DNA of 64,000 nucleotides from Pseudomonas gingeri. Its GTDB lineage: Bacteria > Pseudomonadota > Gammaproteobacteria > Pseudomonadales > Pseudomonadaceae. Positions 19,019 to 28,941 of this stretch are shown in pieces. Made by a program: the position numbers and the translations under genes. The stretch spans positions 1-64,000 of the forward strand of contig NZ_JACAPR010000008.1 in NCBI RefSeq assembly GCF_013385635.1. The letters run 5' to 3'. How positions within the stretch are numbered: position 1 is the first letter of the stretch; each line of letters opens with the position of its first letter. Under the pieces are notes generated by a model, which saw nothing but the letters and a program-made list of their open reading frames with translations, made no database searches and was not told the DNA's origin.

Positions 19019-19411
19019 TTACTGCCCGAACTGCTTGCTCAACCCCGGCGGCACACCATGGACATCGGTTTCTTCCCATGGCCCGTTGGGGCTGATGGAG
19101 CGGCTCCAGCCGTTGTTCCAGCGATAGTAGGTGCGCTGGCGGTAGAAGGTATTGGGCTGGCTGTCGAGCACGTAGACGCCCATCTGCCCGTCCCAGTGGC
19201 TGCTGCCGCCCGGCGGCGGGGCGAAAGTTGCCGAGGTGCTCGGGCGCGGCTTGACCGGCGGGATCGGCTTGCCCGGCGTCGACGGTGGGTAGGGCTGGGT
19301 GGTCGGGCCGGAAGGCGGGATGGTCGGGCCGCTCGGCGGTGGCCGATGGACCGCACATGCGCTCAACCCCAGGACCAGCGTTAACAGGGTGAGGCGAGCG
19401 ATGGCGGTCAT
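19019..19411 (-). CDS. Small proline-rich lipoprotein
   Basis: The 130-residue product has a lipoprotein signal with lipobox LSAC (Cys19), then a Pro/Ser/Thr-rich segment (about residues 22-70) and a short C-terminal domain with aromatic residues (TYYRWNNGWSRSISPNGPWEETD). It starts 11 bp after the ccmI stop on the same strand and may be cotranscribed at the end of the ccm operon. Function is not known. Confidence 0.75.
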   Translation of the reverse strand: MTAIARLTLLTLVLGLSACAVHRPPPSGPTIPPSGPTTQPYPPSTPGKPIPPVKPRPSTSATFAPPPGGSSHWDGQMGVYVLDSQPNTFYRQRTYYRWNNGWSRSISPNGPWEETDVHGVPPGLSKQFGQ

Positions 19412-19421
19412 GGCGGGTTCT

Positions 19422-20621
19422 CTATTTGTCCGGGCTGTCGATGGTCAGGTTCTGTTGCGCGGCGGTGCTGCTGGCCAACGGCTGGCTGCGCCCGATCCAC
19501 TCGCCGGCCGTCGGTTGGCCGGCGCGGGAAATCCGTGCAACCAGTTGGACTTCAGGAAAGTTCGACAGTTTCAATTGCGGCATCATCGCGTCCGCATCAC
19601 CCAACTCGACCGTGGCTGGCAGGTCTGCCACCGTCAATCGCTTGGCCGCCAGCGGTGCCGGCGGGCCCTGGGTGGCGCGGGCAAAGACAAACACGCTGTC
19701 GCCCGGCTGGACCTTGGCTTTGAGGTCGGCAGCCAGGTCGACACGCACCTTGAGCACGGCGGTCCTGGCAATGGCGACTTCAGCGACCTTGCCCCCACCC
19801 TGCACCAGTTTCTCGCTGGCACGCTCGATACCGCCCTGCAACGCCGTGCGGGACTGGTCGTCAGGCGGCAACTGCGCCAACAGGCGTTTCCAGTAGTCGA
19901 TAGCTTCCTGATAACGCTGGCCTTCGAACGCGGCAATACCGAGCAGGCCCAGGCTGGTGACTTCCTTCGGATCGGCCTTGAGGGCTTCGTCCGTCAGTGC
20001 CTGCACTTGCGGCGACCATTGCTTGCCGTCGGCGAAGTACTGCGCCTGCGCCCACTGCCCCAGCAGTTCGGGCTGGCGACCGGCAAGCTTGACCGTGCGC
20101 TCGAAAATCTTCGCCGCATCCGCCGCGCGATCCTGGGCCATATAGGCGCGACCGAGGAAGTACAAACCTTCGGCGGAGTCCGGCTGAGCCGCGACCGCCC
20201 GCTCCAGGCGTCGGGTCATGTCTTCCATGGACTGCGGTGCCTGGGCGAACTCGCGGGTCAGCTCGACCTTGTCGCTGGCGCCGAAATGCAGGTACAACGC
20301 CAAGCCGAGCACAGGTACCAGCACGGCCGCCAGCAGCGGCAACGGCTTGCCCAGCCGCGATACCCGCGCCGGCGCCACACCCTCGGTATCGGCCAGCAAT
20401 TCGCGGGCGGCTTCGGCCCGGCCGCTGTCCATCTGCTGCGCCGTCAACACGCCCTCTTCCTGCTGGGCCTGCAGCTCAGCCACGCGCTCCTGGTAGAGCG
20501 CCACATTCAGCGCGGTGCGATCCTCCTCCCGCTGGGCGCGGCGATCGCGCAAGACCGGGATCAGCAGGAAACTCAGGGCGATCAGTAACAACAGACCTGT
20601 AGCGAGCCAGAAATCAATCAT
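19422..20621 (-). CDS. ccmI: Cytochrome c maturation protein CcmI (CycH)
   Basis: This 399-residue protein has an N-terminal membrane helix, a Leu-rich cytoplasmic segment, a second helix near residue 100 ([20 protein letters not shown]) and a periplasmic TPR domain (about 120-270: [20 protein letters not shown] and following). It ends in a C-terminal beta domain. CcmI presents apocytochrome c to the CcmF-CcmH haem lyase. Its ATG overlaps the ccmH stop by 4 bp. Confidence 0.94.
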   Translation of the reverse strand: MIDFWLATGLLLLIALSFLLIPVLRDRRAQREEDRTALNVALYQERVAELQAQQEEGVLTAQQMDSGRAEAARELLADTEGVAPARVSRLGKPLPLLAAVLVPVLGLALYLHFGASDKVELTREFAQAPQSMEDMTRRLERAVAAQPDSAEGLYFLGRAYMAQDRAADAAKIFERTVKLAGRQPELLGQWAQAQYFADGKQWSPQVQALTDEALKADPKEVTSLGLLGIAAFEGQRYQEAIDYWKRLLAQLPPDDQSRTALQGGIERASEKLVQGGGKVAEVAIARTAVLKVRVDLAADLKAKVQPGDSVFVFARATQGPPAPLAAKRLTVADLPATVELGDADAMMPQLKLSNFPEVQLVARISRAGQPTAGEWIGRSQPLASSTAAQQNLTIDSPDK

Positions 20622-21088
20622 TCGTGGTTTTTATCCAGCAGGTGGTCGAGGCGCTCGCGCTCCTCGGCGGAAAGCGCGTCCGGGGCTTCGTGGCGCTGGG
20701 CGCGGCGGCGACGGACGATCACGGCGATCACGACCAGGCCACCCAGCAGCAGCCCCGCGGGACCGAACCAGAGCAACGCGGTCTTGCCGGTCAGGGCCGG
20801 CTTGTAGCGGACGAAGTCACCATAACGATCGACCATGAAGTCGATGATCTGCTGATTGTCCTTGCCCTCGCCGAGCATGCGAAAAATCTCCCGGCGCAAG
20901 TCGGCGGCGATCGGCGCGTTGGAGTCGGCGATGTCCTGGTTCTGGCACTTGGGGCAGCGCAGTTCCTTGGTCAGGTCACGGAAACGCTCGCGCTCGGCCT
21001 CGTTGGCGAACTCGTAGGTATCGATGGCGGCGTGGGCCACGCCGGTCAGGGCCAGGCCCAGGGCAACGGCGGCCAACCAGCGCTTCAT
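20618..21088 (-). CDS. ccmH: Cytochrome c maturation protein CcmH (CycL)
   Basis: This 156-residue protein has a signal peptide ending AHA, the redox motif LRCPKCQNQ (CxxC) and a C-terminal membrane helix ([22 protein letters not shown]). CcmH reduces apocytochrome c CxxCH thiols and works with CcmF. ATGA overlaps join it to both ccmG and ccmI, showing tight translational coupling. Confidence 0.95.
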   Translation of the reverse strand: MKRWLAAVALGLALTGVAHAAIDTYEFANEAERERFRDLTKELRCPKCQNQDIADSNAPIAADLRREIFRMLGEGKDNQQIIDFMVDRYGDFVRYKPALTGKTALLWFGPAGLLLGGLVVIAVIVRRRRAQRHEAPDALSAEERERLDHLLDKNHE

Positions 21089-21621
21089 GGCCGGGCCTCG
21101 TCCACCAGCGACTGGTAGACCGCCGCCAGTTGCTCGCGCCAGACCACCTCGTCGATCACCCCGACATATTTGTGGCGAATCACGCCCTTGGCGTCGATGA
21201 AGAAGGTTTCCGGCGCGCCATACACGCCCAGATCCAAGCCCAGGGTGCCCTGCTCGTCGCGGATATCCAGCTGGTACGGATTATGGAAATCCTTCAGCCA
21301 CTTCAGCGCTTCGGCGTTGTCATCCTTGTAGTTCACACCATAGATCTGCACGCCCTGCTGGGCCAGCTTGTTCAGTACCGGATGTTCGACCCGGCAGGAA
21401 ATGCACCAGGTGCCCCAGACGTTGACCAATGCCGGCTTGCCGTGCAGGTCGAGCTGGGTCAGAGTCTTGTCGCCCTGCACGTTAGGCAGGGAAAACGCCG
21501 GGAACGGCTTGCCGATCATGGCCGAGGGCAACTCGGCCGGGTCCAGGTACAACCCCCGGTACAGAAACACCGCCACCACCAGGAACAGCGCCAGCGGCAC
21601 TACCATTATCCAACGCTTCAT
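21085..21621 (-). CDS. ccmG: Thiol:disulfide interchange protein CcmG (DsbE)
   Basis: This 178-residue membrane-anchored thioredoxin-fold protein carries the active site WCISC within VNVWGTWCISCRVEHP and the conserved GVNYKD and GVYGAPETF (cis-Pro) segments. The N-terminal hydrophobic anchor holds it in the inner membrane facing the periplasm, where it supplies electrons for apocytochrome reduction. Confidence 0.95.
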   Translation of the reverse strand: MKRWIMVVPLALFLVVAVFLYRGLYLDPAELPSAMIGKPFPAFSLPNVQGDKTLTQLDLHGKPALVNVWGTWCISCRVEHPVLNKLAQQGVQIYGVNYKDDNAEALKWLKDFHNPYQLDIRDEQGTLGLDLGVYGAPETFFIDAKGVIRHKYVGVIDEVVWREQLAAVYQSLVDEARP

Positions 21622-23591
21622 GCAGTCGCTCCACTCATGCCCAGTGCTTCCCGCACACGGCTCTTGACCTTGACCCGATAACGCCGGTCCAGCGCCGCCA
21701 GCAAACCGCCGAGGCCGGTCAGCAGGCCGCCGAACCAGATCCAGCGGACGAACGGCTTGACGTGCACACGCACCGCCCAGGCGCCATCGCCCAGCGGTTC
21801 GCCGAGGGCGACGTAGAGGTCACGGGTGAAACCGGCGTCGATCCCGGCTTCGGTCATCATCGACTGCTGCACGGTATAGAGACGTTTTTCCGGATGCAGC
21901 ACGGCGACTTCCTTGCCATTGTCGATGACGCGGATGGTGCCTCTGTCCGAGGTGAAGTTCGGCCCCTCGAAATGCTTCGCCCCTTCGAAGACGAAGTGAT
22001 AACCGGCCAGCTCCATGGACTCGCCCGGCGCCAGGCGCAGGTCGCGCTCGGCGCTCTCCTGGCTCGACAGCACCACGCCCAGGGCGCAGACGGCGATGCC
22101 CAGGTGCGCCAGTTGCATGCCCCAGTAGCTGCGGGTCAGGCCCGGCAGGCCCTTGACCAGGCCTTTGTGGCGGGTCTTGTCGAGGATGTCGCGCACACCC
22201 GCCAGCAGCACCCAGGCCGCCAGCAGGAACGTCGCCAGCACTGCCCAGTTGAAGTCGCCATAGACCACGCCGGCGACCACGGCCAGGGCCACGCTGCCCA
22301 GCAGTACCGGGGTCAGCATGCCCACCAGCCATTTCACCGGGGTGTCTTTCCAGCGCACCAGCACACCGACCGCCATCACCACCATCAATAGCGCCATCAA
22401 CGGGATGAACAACGCGTTGAAGTACGGCGGGCCGACCGACAGCTTGGCGCCGCTCAGGGCATCGAGCACCAGCGGATAGAGGGTGCCGAGGAGGATCATC
22501 GAGGCGGCCACCACCAGCACAAGGTTGTTGCCCAGCAGCAGGGTTTCGCGAGACCACAGGTTGAAGCCGACATGGCTTTTCACTACCGGCGCCCGCAGGG
22601 CGAACAGCGTCAGCGAACCGCCGACCACGAACAGCAGGAAGATCAGGATGAACACGCCGCGCGCCGGGTCGGAAGCAAACGCATGCACCGACGTCAGCAC
22701 GCCCGAACGCACCAGGAAGGTCCCCAGCAGGCTGAGGGAAAACGCGGCGATGGCGAGCAGGACGGTCCAGCTCTTGAACACCCCACGCTTTTCCGTGACC
22801 GCCAGGGAATGGATCAGCGCCGTGCCCACCAGCCAGGGCATGAACGAGGCGTTTTCCACCGGGTCCCAGAACCACCAGCCACCCCAGCCGAGTTCGTAGT
22901 AGGCCCACCAGGAGCCGAGGGTGATACCGATGCCGAGGAACGCCCAGGCAACAATGGTCCACGGTCGCGACCAGCGCGCCCAGGCCGCGTCGAGCCGGCC
23001 ACCGAGCAAGGCGGCGATGGCGAAGGCGAAGGCCACGGAGAAACCGACATAGCCCATGTAGAGCATCGGCGGATGGACGATCAGGCCGATGTCCTGCAGC
23101 AACGGATTGAGGTCGCGGCCGTCCGCCGGGATCTGCGGCAGGATGCGCGAGAACGGATTGGACGTGAGGATCAGGAACAGCAGGAAGCCGGTGCTGATCA
23201 TGCCCATCACCGCCAGCACGCGGGCCAGCATCACTTGCGGCAGTTGCCGGGAGAACACCGACACGGCGAAGGTCCAGCCGCCGAGGATCAGTGCCCAGAG
23301 CAGCAACGAGCCTTCGTGAGCGCCCCACACGGCGCTGAACTTGAAATACCAGGGCAGAGCGCTGTTGGAGTTGTTGGCGACATAACTGACAGAGAAGTCA
23401 TCGGTCATGAAGGCATAGGTCAGGACGCCGAAGGCGAAGGCGAGAAAGGCGAACTGCCCCCAGGCCGCGGGTTGCGCCAGGCTCATCCACAAGCGATCGC
23501 CGCGCCAGGCGCCCAGCAGGGGAACGACGGCCTGTACCAGGGCAAAGCACAGGGCAAGAATCATGGCCAGGTGGCCCAGCTCGGGAATCAT
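21618..23591 (-). CDS. ccmF: Cytochrome c haem lyase subunit CcmF
   Basis: This 657-residue polytopic membrane protein contains the WWD haem-handling motif WGGWWFWDPVENASFMPWL and many transmembrane segments. It transfers haem from holo-CcmE to apocytochrome c. The ATG at 23591 has a GGAGG 7 bp upstream that lies within the end of ccmE; a TTG two codons earlier would sit too close to the ribosome site. It overlaps ccmG by 4 bp. Confidence 0.96.
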   Translation of the reverse strand: MIPELGHLAMILALCFALVQAVVPLLGAWRGDRLWMSLAQPAAWGQFAFLAFAFGVLTYAFMTDDFSVSYVANNSNSALPWYFKFSAVWGAHEGSLLLWALILGGWTFAVSVFSRQLPQVMLARVLAVMGMISTGFLLFLILTSNPFSRILPQIPADGRDLNPLLQDIGLIVHPPMLYMGYVGFSVAFAFAIAALLGGRLDAAWARWSRPWTIVAWAFLGIGITLGSWWAYYELGWGGWWFWDPVENASFMPWLVGTALIHSLAVTEKRGVFKSWTVLLAIAAFSLSLLGTFLVRSGVLTSVHAFASDPARGVFILIFLLFVVGGSLTLFALRAPVVKSHVGFNLWSRETLLLGNNLVLVVAASMILLGTLYPLVLDALSGAKLSVGPPYFNALFIPLMALLMVVMAVGVLVRWKDTPVKWLVGMLTPVLLGSVALAVVAGVVYGDFNWAVLATFLLAAWVLLAGVRDILDKTRHKGLVKGLPGLTRSYWGMQLAHLGIAVCALGVVLSSQESAERDLRLAPGESMELAGYHFVFEGAKHFEGPNFTSDRGTIRVIDNGKEVAVLHPEKRLYTVQQSMMTEAGIDAGFTRDLYVALGEPLGDGAWAVRVHVKPFVRWIWFGGLLTGLGGLLAALDRRYRVKVKSRVREALGMSGATA

Positions 23592-23593
23592 GT

Positions 23594-24049
23594 TCAACCC
23601 TCCTTGGCGGGAGTGGGGGCCGACTGGCCGCTGTCTTTGAGCGCCTTGGTCACTTCCGGCGGCATGTACTTCTCGTCGTGCTTGGCGAGGACCTCATCGG
23701 CCACCACCACGCCGTCGGCGTTCAGCTTGCCCAACGCAACGATGCCCTGCCCTTCGCGGAACAGGTCCGGGAGAATCCCGCGGTAGGTGATGGTCACGGA
23801 CTTGTTGAAGTCGGTGACCACGAATTTCACGTCCAGGGAATCGCCGGAACGCACCAGCGAGCCCTTCTCGACCATGCCACCGGCACGGATCCGCGTGTCC
23901 TGGGGGGCTTCGCCATTGGCGATCTGGGTCGGGGTGTAGAACAGGTTGATATTCTCCTGCAACGCGCTCAAGGCCAGGCCGACGGCGGCGCCGACCCCGA
24001 CCAGGATCGCCAGGATGATGATCAGACGCTTCTTGCGCAGCGGGTTCAC
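23594..24049 (-). CDS. ccmE: Cytochrome c maturation haem chaperone CcmE
   Basis: This 151-residue periplasmic haem chaperone has one N-terminal membrane anchor (residues 9-29) and the conserved [13 protein letters not shown] motif, whose His124 binds haem covalently. The start is GTG (24049-24047) in a GTGA overlap with the ccmD stop. Confidence 0.96.
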   Translation of the reverse strand: MNPLRKKRLIIILAILVGVGAAVGLALSALQENINLFYTPTQIANGEAPQDTRIRAGGMVEKGSLVRSGDSLDVKFVVTDFNKSVTITYRGILPDLFREGQGIVALGKLNADGVVVADEVLAKHDEKYMPPEVTKALKDSGQSAPTPAKEG

Positions 24050-24222
24050 TTGGCATTCTCCCGGCGCAGGCGTCGCGCCTCTTGTTGCAGGTAACGACGG
24101 TGGGCCAGCAGCGGCGCCGCGACGTTCAGGACCAGGACCGCGAGGCAGATGCCATAGGCCGACCAGACATACAGGCCATGATGGCCCATGGCGAGGAAAT
24201 CGCCGAATGAAGCAAAACTCAT
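24046..24222 (-). CDS. ccmD: Haem exporter accessory protein CcmD
   Basis: This 58-residue protein is read directly from the sequence (starts [20 protein letters not shown], ends RRLRRENAK). One membrane helix (about residues 17-40) is followed by a basic tail, as in other CcmD proteins, and the length is typical. It overlaps ccmC and ccmE by 4 bp at both ends. CcmD helps release holo-CcmE from the CcmABC complex. It is short and easily missed by automatic calling. Confidence 0.93.
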   Translation of the reverse strand: MSFASFGDFLAMGHHGLYVWSAYGICLAVLVLNVAAPLLAHRRYLQQEARRLRRENAK

Positions 24223-24974
24223 CGGGCCGCCTCCAGCGCGTTCAACACTTCAGCCTTGACCCAACTGGCCCGGGCCTCGCGCTTGAGCACTTCGAGGCGC
24301 ATGCGCAGCAGTACCACGGCGCCGAAGAAACAGTAGAAGCCCAGCACGGTCAGCAGCAGCGGCATCCACATCTCGACGGGCATCGCCGGCTTCTCGGTGA
24401 GGCTGAAGGTCGCGCCCTGGTGCAGGGTGTTCCACCACTCCACCGAGTACTTGATGATCGGGATATTGATCACACCGACAATCGCCAGCACCGCACAGGC
24501 CTTGGCCGCGCTGTCACGGTTGGTGATGGCGTTGCCCAGGGCGATCAGGCCGAAGTAGAGAAACAACAGGATCAGCATCGAGGTCAGGCGCGCGTCCCAG
24601 ACCCACCAGGCGCCCCAGGTCGGCTTGCCCCAGATGGCCCCGGTGACCAGCGCCACGGCGGTCATCCAGGCACCGATGGGCGCCGCGCATTGCAGGGCGA
24701 CATCGGCCAGTTTCATCTTCCACACCAGCCCCACCACACCACAGACCGCCAGCAGCACATAGCAGGACTGGGCCAGCATCGCGGCCGGCACGTGGATGTA
24801 GATGATGCGAAAGCTGTTCCCCTGCTGGTAGTCCGGCGGCGCGAAGGCCAGGCCCCAGATCACGCCGACGCCGATCAGCAGCACGGCGGCAATGCTCAGC
24901 CAGGGCAACAGGCGCCCGCTGATGCCATAGAACCATTTGGGCGAGCCCAGTTTATGAAACCAAGTCCAGTTCAT
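24219..24974 (-). CDS. ccmC: Haem transporter/handling protein CcmC
   Basis: This 251-residue six-helix membrane protein carries the WWD motif [14 protein letters not shown] and conserved His residues in YIHVPAAML. It loads haem onto CcmE. The ATG giving [14 protein letters not shown] was chosen over an adjacent upstream GTG. Confidence 0.95.
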   Translation of the reverse strand: MNWTWFHKLGSPKWFYGISGRLLPWLSIAAVLLIGVGVIWGLAFAPPDYQQGNSFRIIYIHVPAAMLAQSCYVLLAVCGVVGLVWKMKLADVALQCAAPIGAWMTAVALVTGAIWGKPTWGAWWVWDARLTSMLILLFLYFGLIALGNAITNRDSAAKACAVLAIVGVINIPIIKYSVEWWNTLHQGATFSLTEKPAMPVEMWMPLLLTVLGFYCFFGAVVLLRMRLEVLKREARASWVKAEVLNALEAAR

Positions 24975-25022
24975 CACGGTACATCCAAGGGTCTTTGCTG
25001 GTCAGAAATCGACCAGACCTCA

Positions 25023-25691
25023 TTATTCGCCGACGCTGATCTTCAGGCCAGCCGCTATTGCAAAAGGTGTCAGGGTGACCGCCAGGGCGGCCAGGCTACC
25101 GAGCCAGAGCAGGTAACCCGTTGCCGGCATGCCCTGCAACGCGGCCTGCAAGGCCCCGCTGCCGAGAATCAGCACCGGGATATACAACGGCAGGATCAGC
25201 AACGCCAGCAGCAGTCCACCGCGCTTGAGCCCCACCGTCAATGCCGCACCCACGGCACCGAGCAGACTCAACACCGGCGTCCCCAATAACAGGGACAGCA
25301 GCAGCACCGGCAGGCAGGCGGTCGGCAAGCCGAGCATCAGCGCCAGTAACGGCGCCAGCAGCACCAGGGCCAGGCCGGAAAACACCCAGTGTGCCAGTAC
25401 CTTGGCCAAAACCAGAAGGGCCAGGGGGTGCGACGAAAGGACCCACTGTTCGAGGGAACCGTCTTCGAAATCACTGCGGAAAAGCCCGTCCAGCGAGAGC
25501 AGGACGGACAAAAGCGCCGCGACCCAGACCAGTCCCGGCGACAAGGTTTGCAACAGTTTAGTCTCGGGGCCGACCGCCAGCGGGAACAGTGCGATCACGA
25601 TGGCAAAGAACACCAGCGGGTTGGCCAGTTCCGCCGGGCGCCGGAACAGCAACCGCGCTTCGCGGGCGAACAACAGCCCGAAGACACTCAT
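25023..25691 (-). CDS. ccmB: Haem exporter permease CcmB
   Basis: This 222-residue inner membrane protein starts [21 protein letters not shown] and contains [22 protein letters not shown], the conserved CcmB cytoplasmic loop, with six hydrophobic helices. It pairs with the ATPase CcmA to release CcmE-haem from CcmCD. The chosen ATG overlaps the ccmA stop by 4 bp; three further codons upstream were left out. Confidence 0.94.
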   Translation of the reverse strand: MSVFGLLFAREARLLFRRPAELANPLVFFAIVIALFPLAVGPETKLLQTLSPGLVWVAALLSVLLSLDGLFRSDFEDGSLEQWVLSSHPLALLVLAKVLAHWVFSGLALVLLAPLLALMLGLPTACLPVLLLSLLLGTPVLSLLGAVGAALTVGLKRGGLLLALLILPLYIPVLILGSGALQAALQGMPATGYLLWLGSLAALAVTLTPFAIAAGLKISVGE

Positions 25692-26323
25692 ACAGCCCAC
25701 CGCCCGAGGTCGAGGTCACGGTAGCCGGCAGGCACGCGGGTCAGGCTGTGGTGGGTGGTCAGCACGATCATGCCGCCCCGTTCGCAGTGAGCGGCGAGAT
25801 GCTCCTCGAGTTGGGCCACGCCCTGCTTGTCCAGGGCGGTGAAGGGTTCGTCGAGGATCCACAGCGGCGGGCTGTCCAGGTACAGCCGGGCCAGGGCCAC
25901 GCGACGCTGCTGGCCGGCCGACAGGGTATGGCAGGGCACATCCTCGAAACCGCGCAGGCCGACGGCCGCCAGCGCCTGCCAGATCGCCTCGCGTCCGGCC
26001 GGCTGGTGCAGCGCGCAGAGCCAGCTGAGGTTTTCCTCGGCGGTGAGCAGGTCCTTGATCCCGGCGGCATGGCCGATCCACAGCAGCGTGCGCGCCAGCT
26101 CGCTGCGATGGCTGTCCAGCGGTTCGCCATTGAGGCGGATCTCGCCGGCGGTCGGCCGCATCAAGCCGGACAGCAGGCGCAACAGGCTGGTCTTGCCGCT
26201 GCCGTTGGGGCCGCTGATCTGCAACATGTCGCCGGGGCTCAGGCGCAATTCGAGGTTCTCGAAGAGCATCCGCCAGTCACGCTCACAGGCGAGCGCTACG
26301 GCTTCTAGAAGGGGGCTGGTCAA
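25688..26323 (-). CDS. ccmA: Haem exporter ATPase CcmA
   Basis: This ABC ATPase (211 residues from the TTG at 26323) has Walker [10 protein letters not shown], signature [14 protein letters not shown], Walker B LWILDEPF and a switch His in TTHH. An alternative ATG at 26359 would add 12 residues but has no good ribosome site, whereas AAAAGG precedes the TTG and gives the usual CcmA length. It is the first gene of ccmABCDEFGHI. Confidence 0.93.
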   Translation of the reverse strand: MTSPLLEAVALACERDWRMLFENLELRLSPGDMLQISGPNGSGKTSLLRLLSGLMRPTAGEIRLNGEPLDSHRSELARTLLWIGHAAGIKDLLTAEENLSWLCALHQPAGREAIWQALAAVGLRGFEDVPCHTLSAGQQRRVALARLYLDSPPLWILDEPFTALDKQGVAQLEEHLAAHCERGGMIVLTTHHSLTRVPAGYRDLDLGRWAV

Positions 26324-26518
26324 ATGATCGAGGCCTTTTGCGGTTCTCAAGTCGGCCATGGCGCGGCCGTTAACGTGAGGCAGAATAAATGCTTTTGCGG
26401 CTCTATCCACAGAGCTGTGTCAATTTATGCGATATTTTGGACACACTTTCGGGGTGGCGCGGCATTATACATGCCATGCCCTACTCCAAAGAGGGCTATT
26501 TCGACAGGTTGCGACCCG

Positions 26519-28090
26519 ATGACAGGCGAACTCAACATCCCTCCCCTGGCCCAGTTGATCCAGGCCAGCAGCCGTCCGGCGGTCCTCGCCAGCGAACTGC
26601 TGAAGCTGAACCCGCCTCTCGACGGGCTGATCGCTCCCGGGCAAAGCGCCAAGGCCGATGTGCTGTCGCTGAAACAGGCAGACCAGACCTTCCAGCTGTT
26701 GCTCAAGCTGACCACCGACAACGGTCGCCAGACCACCGTACAGGCCACCAGCAACCAGCCGTTGCCCCAGGGCACCCAACTGACCGTGACCCAGCCCTCG
26801 GCCGGCAACCTCGCCATCACCGTGCAGCAGGCCCTCAGTGCCAGCGTGGCCGCCCTGACCCGCCTGGACACCGCGCAATTGCCGGTCGGCACCCTGCTGC
26901 AAGGCAAGGTCATGACCACCCAGGTGCTACCGCAAGTGCCCGGCCAGCCGCTGGTCTATCGCTCGCTGGTAAGCCTGCTCAATACCGTGCTGAGCGGCAC
27001 CACCCTGGCCCTCGACAGCCCGCAACCACTGCGCATCGGCAGCCTGCTCAGTGCCCTGGTGCAGGACGCGCAGAGCCTGAGCTTCGTGCCGCTGGGCGGT
27101 CGCCAGGACCAGTTGGCGGTGGCCCAGCAACTGCTGACCCAGCAAGGCCGCCAGGGTTCGCTGGACAGCCTGATCAACAGCCTGCAGAACCTCCCACAGA
27201 AAGACGATCTGCCGTCCGACCTGCGTGCCGCCATCGCCACCCTGCTCGACGACCTGCCCGACCTCGCGCAACTGAGCAATCCCAAGAGCCTGGCCCTGGC
27301 CCTGCAGAACAGCGGGCTGTTTCTCGAAGCCAGACTGTTGCTGGGGCAGAACCCGGCCATGGCGCCGGACCTCAAGGGCAACCTGTTGCGCCTGATCGCC
27401 CAGATCATGCCGCAGTTGCCGGATACCCCGGCCAACAACCCGGGGGCATCCGCCGCCGTGCTGGCCCAGGCCTTGCCGGGGTTTGTCCGCAGTGCCCTGG
27501 GGGCGCTTGGCCAGGTCGGCGGCAAGGCCCAGCCCATCAGTTTTCCGCTGCCCTCGCGGCTGCTGCAAAGCCTGGCCGGCGAAGGTGGCCTGGAGAGCCT
27601 GCTGCGCCTCGCCGCCGCCGCTGTCTCACGCCTGCAAAGCCATCAATTGTCGAGCCTGGAACAGACCGGTCGGACACCCGACGGCAACCTGCAAACCACC
27701 TGGCAACTGGAAATACCCATGCGCAACCTGCAGGACATCGTGCCCCTGCAGATCAAGATCCAGCATGAGGAAACCGCGGAAAAGGAATCCGACGAAAAGC
27801 CCGGACAACGCGAGCAGAAGGCACCGCTGTGGCGCGTGGAACTGGCCTTCGACCTGGATCCGCTGGGTCCGCTGCATGTCCAGGCGCAACTGCTGCAAGG
27901 CAACCTGTCCGGCCATCTCTGGGCCGAACGCCCCTATACCGCGAGCCTGATCGAAAGCGAACTGGGTGCGTTGCGTGAGCAATTGCGCAGCAGCGGCCTG
28001 AATGTCGGCGAACTCGACTGCCACCAGGGCACACCGCCACAAGGCACGCAAACCCGACTGGAACAACGCTGGGTCGACGAAACCGCATGA
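26519..28090 (+). CDS. FliK-like protein with flagellar hook-length control C-terminal domain
   Basis: The 523-residue product has a long Gln/Leu/Thr-rich N-terminal part and a C-terminal domain (about residues 400-520; LEIPMRNLQDIVPLQIKI, WRVELAFDLDPLGPLHVQAQLL, LGALREQLRSSGLNVGEL) matching the Flg_hook domain of FliK. It is distinct from the true fliK at 48766-50181. Its stop overlaps the start of a FlhB-C-like gene (ATGA). FliK and the FlhB C-terminus are known partners in the export switch, so the pair may modulate or duplicate that function. It is divergent from ccmA. Confidence 0.82.
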   Translation: MTGELNIPPLAQLIQASSRPAVLASELLKLNPPLDGLIAPGQSAKADVLSLKQADQTFQLLLKLTTDNGRQTTVQATSNQPLPQGTQLTVTQPSAGNLAITVQQALSASVAALTRLDTAQLPVGTLLQGKVMTTQVLPQVPGQPLVYRSLVSLLNTVLSGTTLALDSPQPLRIGSLLSALVQDAQSLSFVPLGGRQDQLAVAQQLLTQQGRQGSLDSLINSLQNLPQKDDLPSDLRAAIATLLDDLPDLAQLSNPKSLALALQNSGLFLEARLLLGQNPAMAPDLKGNLLRLIAQIMPQLPDTPANNPGASAAVLAQALPGFVRSALGALGQVGGKAQPISFPLPSRLLQSLAGEGGLESLLRLAAAAVSRLQSHQLSSLEQTGRTPDGNLQTTWQLEIPMRNLQDIVPLQIKIQHEETAEKESDEKPGQREQKAPLWRVELAFDLDPLGPLHVQAQLLQGNLSGHLWAERPYTASLIESELGALREQLRSSGLNVGELDCHQGTPPQGTQTRLEQRWVDETA

Positions 28091-28416
28091 AGAATCCGCA
28101 TACCCCACGCCAGGCCATTGCCCTCAAGTACGATGGCCGGCAAGCCCCGACCCTGACCGCCAAGGGCGATGAAGAACTGGCCGAAGCCATCCTCAAGCTG
28201 GCCCGCGACTATGAGGTGCCGATCTACGAGAACGCCGAACTGGTGAAGCTGCTGGCCCGCCTGGAACTGGGCGATAGCATTCCGGAGGAGCTGTACCGCA
28301 CCATTGCCGAGATCATTGCCTTTGCCTGGCGCCTGAAGGGGAAATTTCCCCAGGGACAGGACCCGGATGCGCCGGCGGTGGAGAAGGATGTCACTGCCAG
28401 GGGAGACGACTACTGA
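28087..28416 (+). CDS. Stand-alone FlhB C-terminal domain-like protein (FlhX/YlqH type)
   Basis: This 109-residue protein aligns with the cytoplasmic C-terminal fragment that FlhB produces by self-cleavage. QAIALKYDGRQAPTLTAKG corresponds to the segment just after NPTH in FlhB (YAVALKYDAEKGGAPVLLAKG in the flhB of this window). PIYENAELVKLLARLELGDSIPEELY is the typical following region. The NPTH cleavage motif and all membrane helices are absent, so it resembles an already processed FlhB tail. It is coupled to the upstream FliK-like gene by a 4-bp overlap. Confidence 0.87.
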   Translation: MKNPHTPRQAIALKYDGRQAPTLTAKGDEELAEAILKLARDYEVPIYENAELVKLLARLELGDSIPEELYRTIAEIIAFAWRLKGKFPQGQDPDAPAVEKDVTARGDDY

Positions 28417-28432
28417 TCGCTCCCACAGGGCC

Positions 28433-28535
28433 TGCAGCCGTGACGCTGTGGGAGCGGGCTTGCCCGCGAAGCTTTTGAGCGGACGCGGAGCGTCCCGTAA
28501 GGCATTCCCACGCTGGAGCGTGAGAACGATCAGCG
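28433..28535. repeat. Composite dispersed repeat, copy 2
   Basis: It has the same order as at 12241-12345: GTGACGCTGTGGGAGCGGG REP core, AAGCTTTTGA, GGACGCGGAGCGTCC palindrome, GGCATTCCCACGC and AACGATCA. Only one copy of the last module is present here, against about four tandem ones at 12301-12488. It lies between convergent genes and fills their 132-bp gap. Confidence 0.7.
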
Positions 28536-28548
28536 TAGGTCTAGCCCA

Positions 28549-28941
28549 TCAATTGCGATGCAGCTTGCTCATCAGTTCCGCTTCGGCCTGGGTCAGGCCA
28601 CAGGACTGGGTCAGTTCGTCGACGCTGGCACCCATGCCGACCAGGCGGGCGGCCTGGGCGAAGGACAGGGTCGAGGGATCGCGCTGCTCCAGTTGTGCCA
28701 GCTTGTCCGGCAAGGGACCGACCACCGCGCGCAGTTCGTGCAGGTCCTCGCCCATGCGCACCGTACCGTTCTGGAAATTGTCGACCCGCCGGGCCAGTTC
28801 CTTGATGCGCTGGTCGCGCAACGCATCGCCCTCGGCCTGCTGCGCGGCGATCTGCCGCTGGCTACGGGTATGCGCCAGGAACATGCCCAGCGTCCCGGCC
28901 CACAACAGGGCCAGGAGGATGACTGCAACCTCAAGAATCAA
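28549..28941 (-). CDS. DUF2802 single-pass membrane protein
   Basis: The 130-residue product has an N-terminal membrane helix (residues 2-22), a coiled-coil-like middle and a C-terminal segment ARLVGMGASVDELTQSCGLTQAEAELMSKL that matches DUF2802, an HTH-like tail resembling SwrB. It starts with TTG directly after the cheW stop, with GGAGAG upstream. It ends the chemotaxis operon and probably affects flagellar or chemotaxis function by association only. Confidence 0.82.
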   Translation of the reverse strand: MILEVAVILLALLWAGTLGMFLAHTRSQRQIAAQQAEGDALRDQRIKELARRVDNFQNGTVRMGEDLHELRAVVGPLPDKLAQLEQRDPSTLSFAQAARLVGMGASVDELTQSCGLTQAEAELMSKLHRN

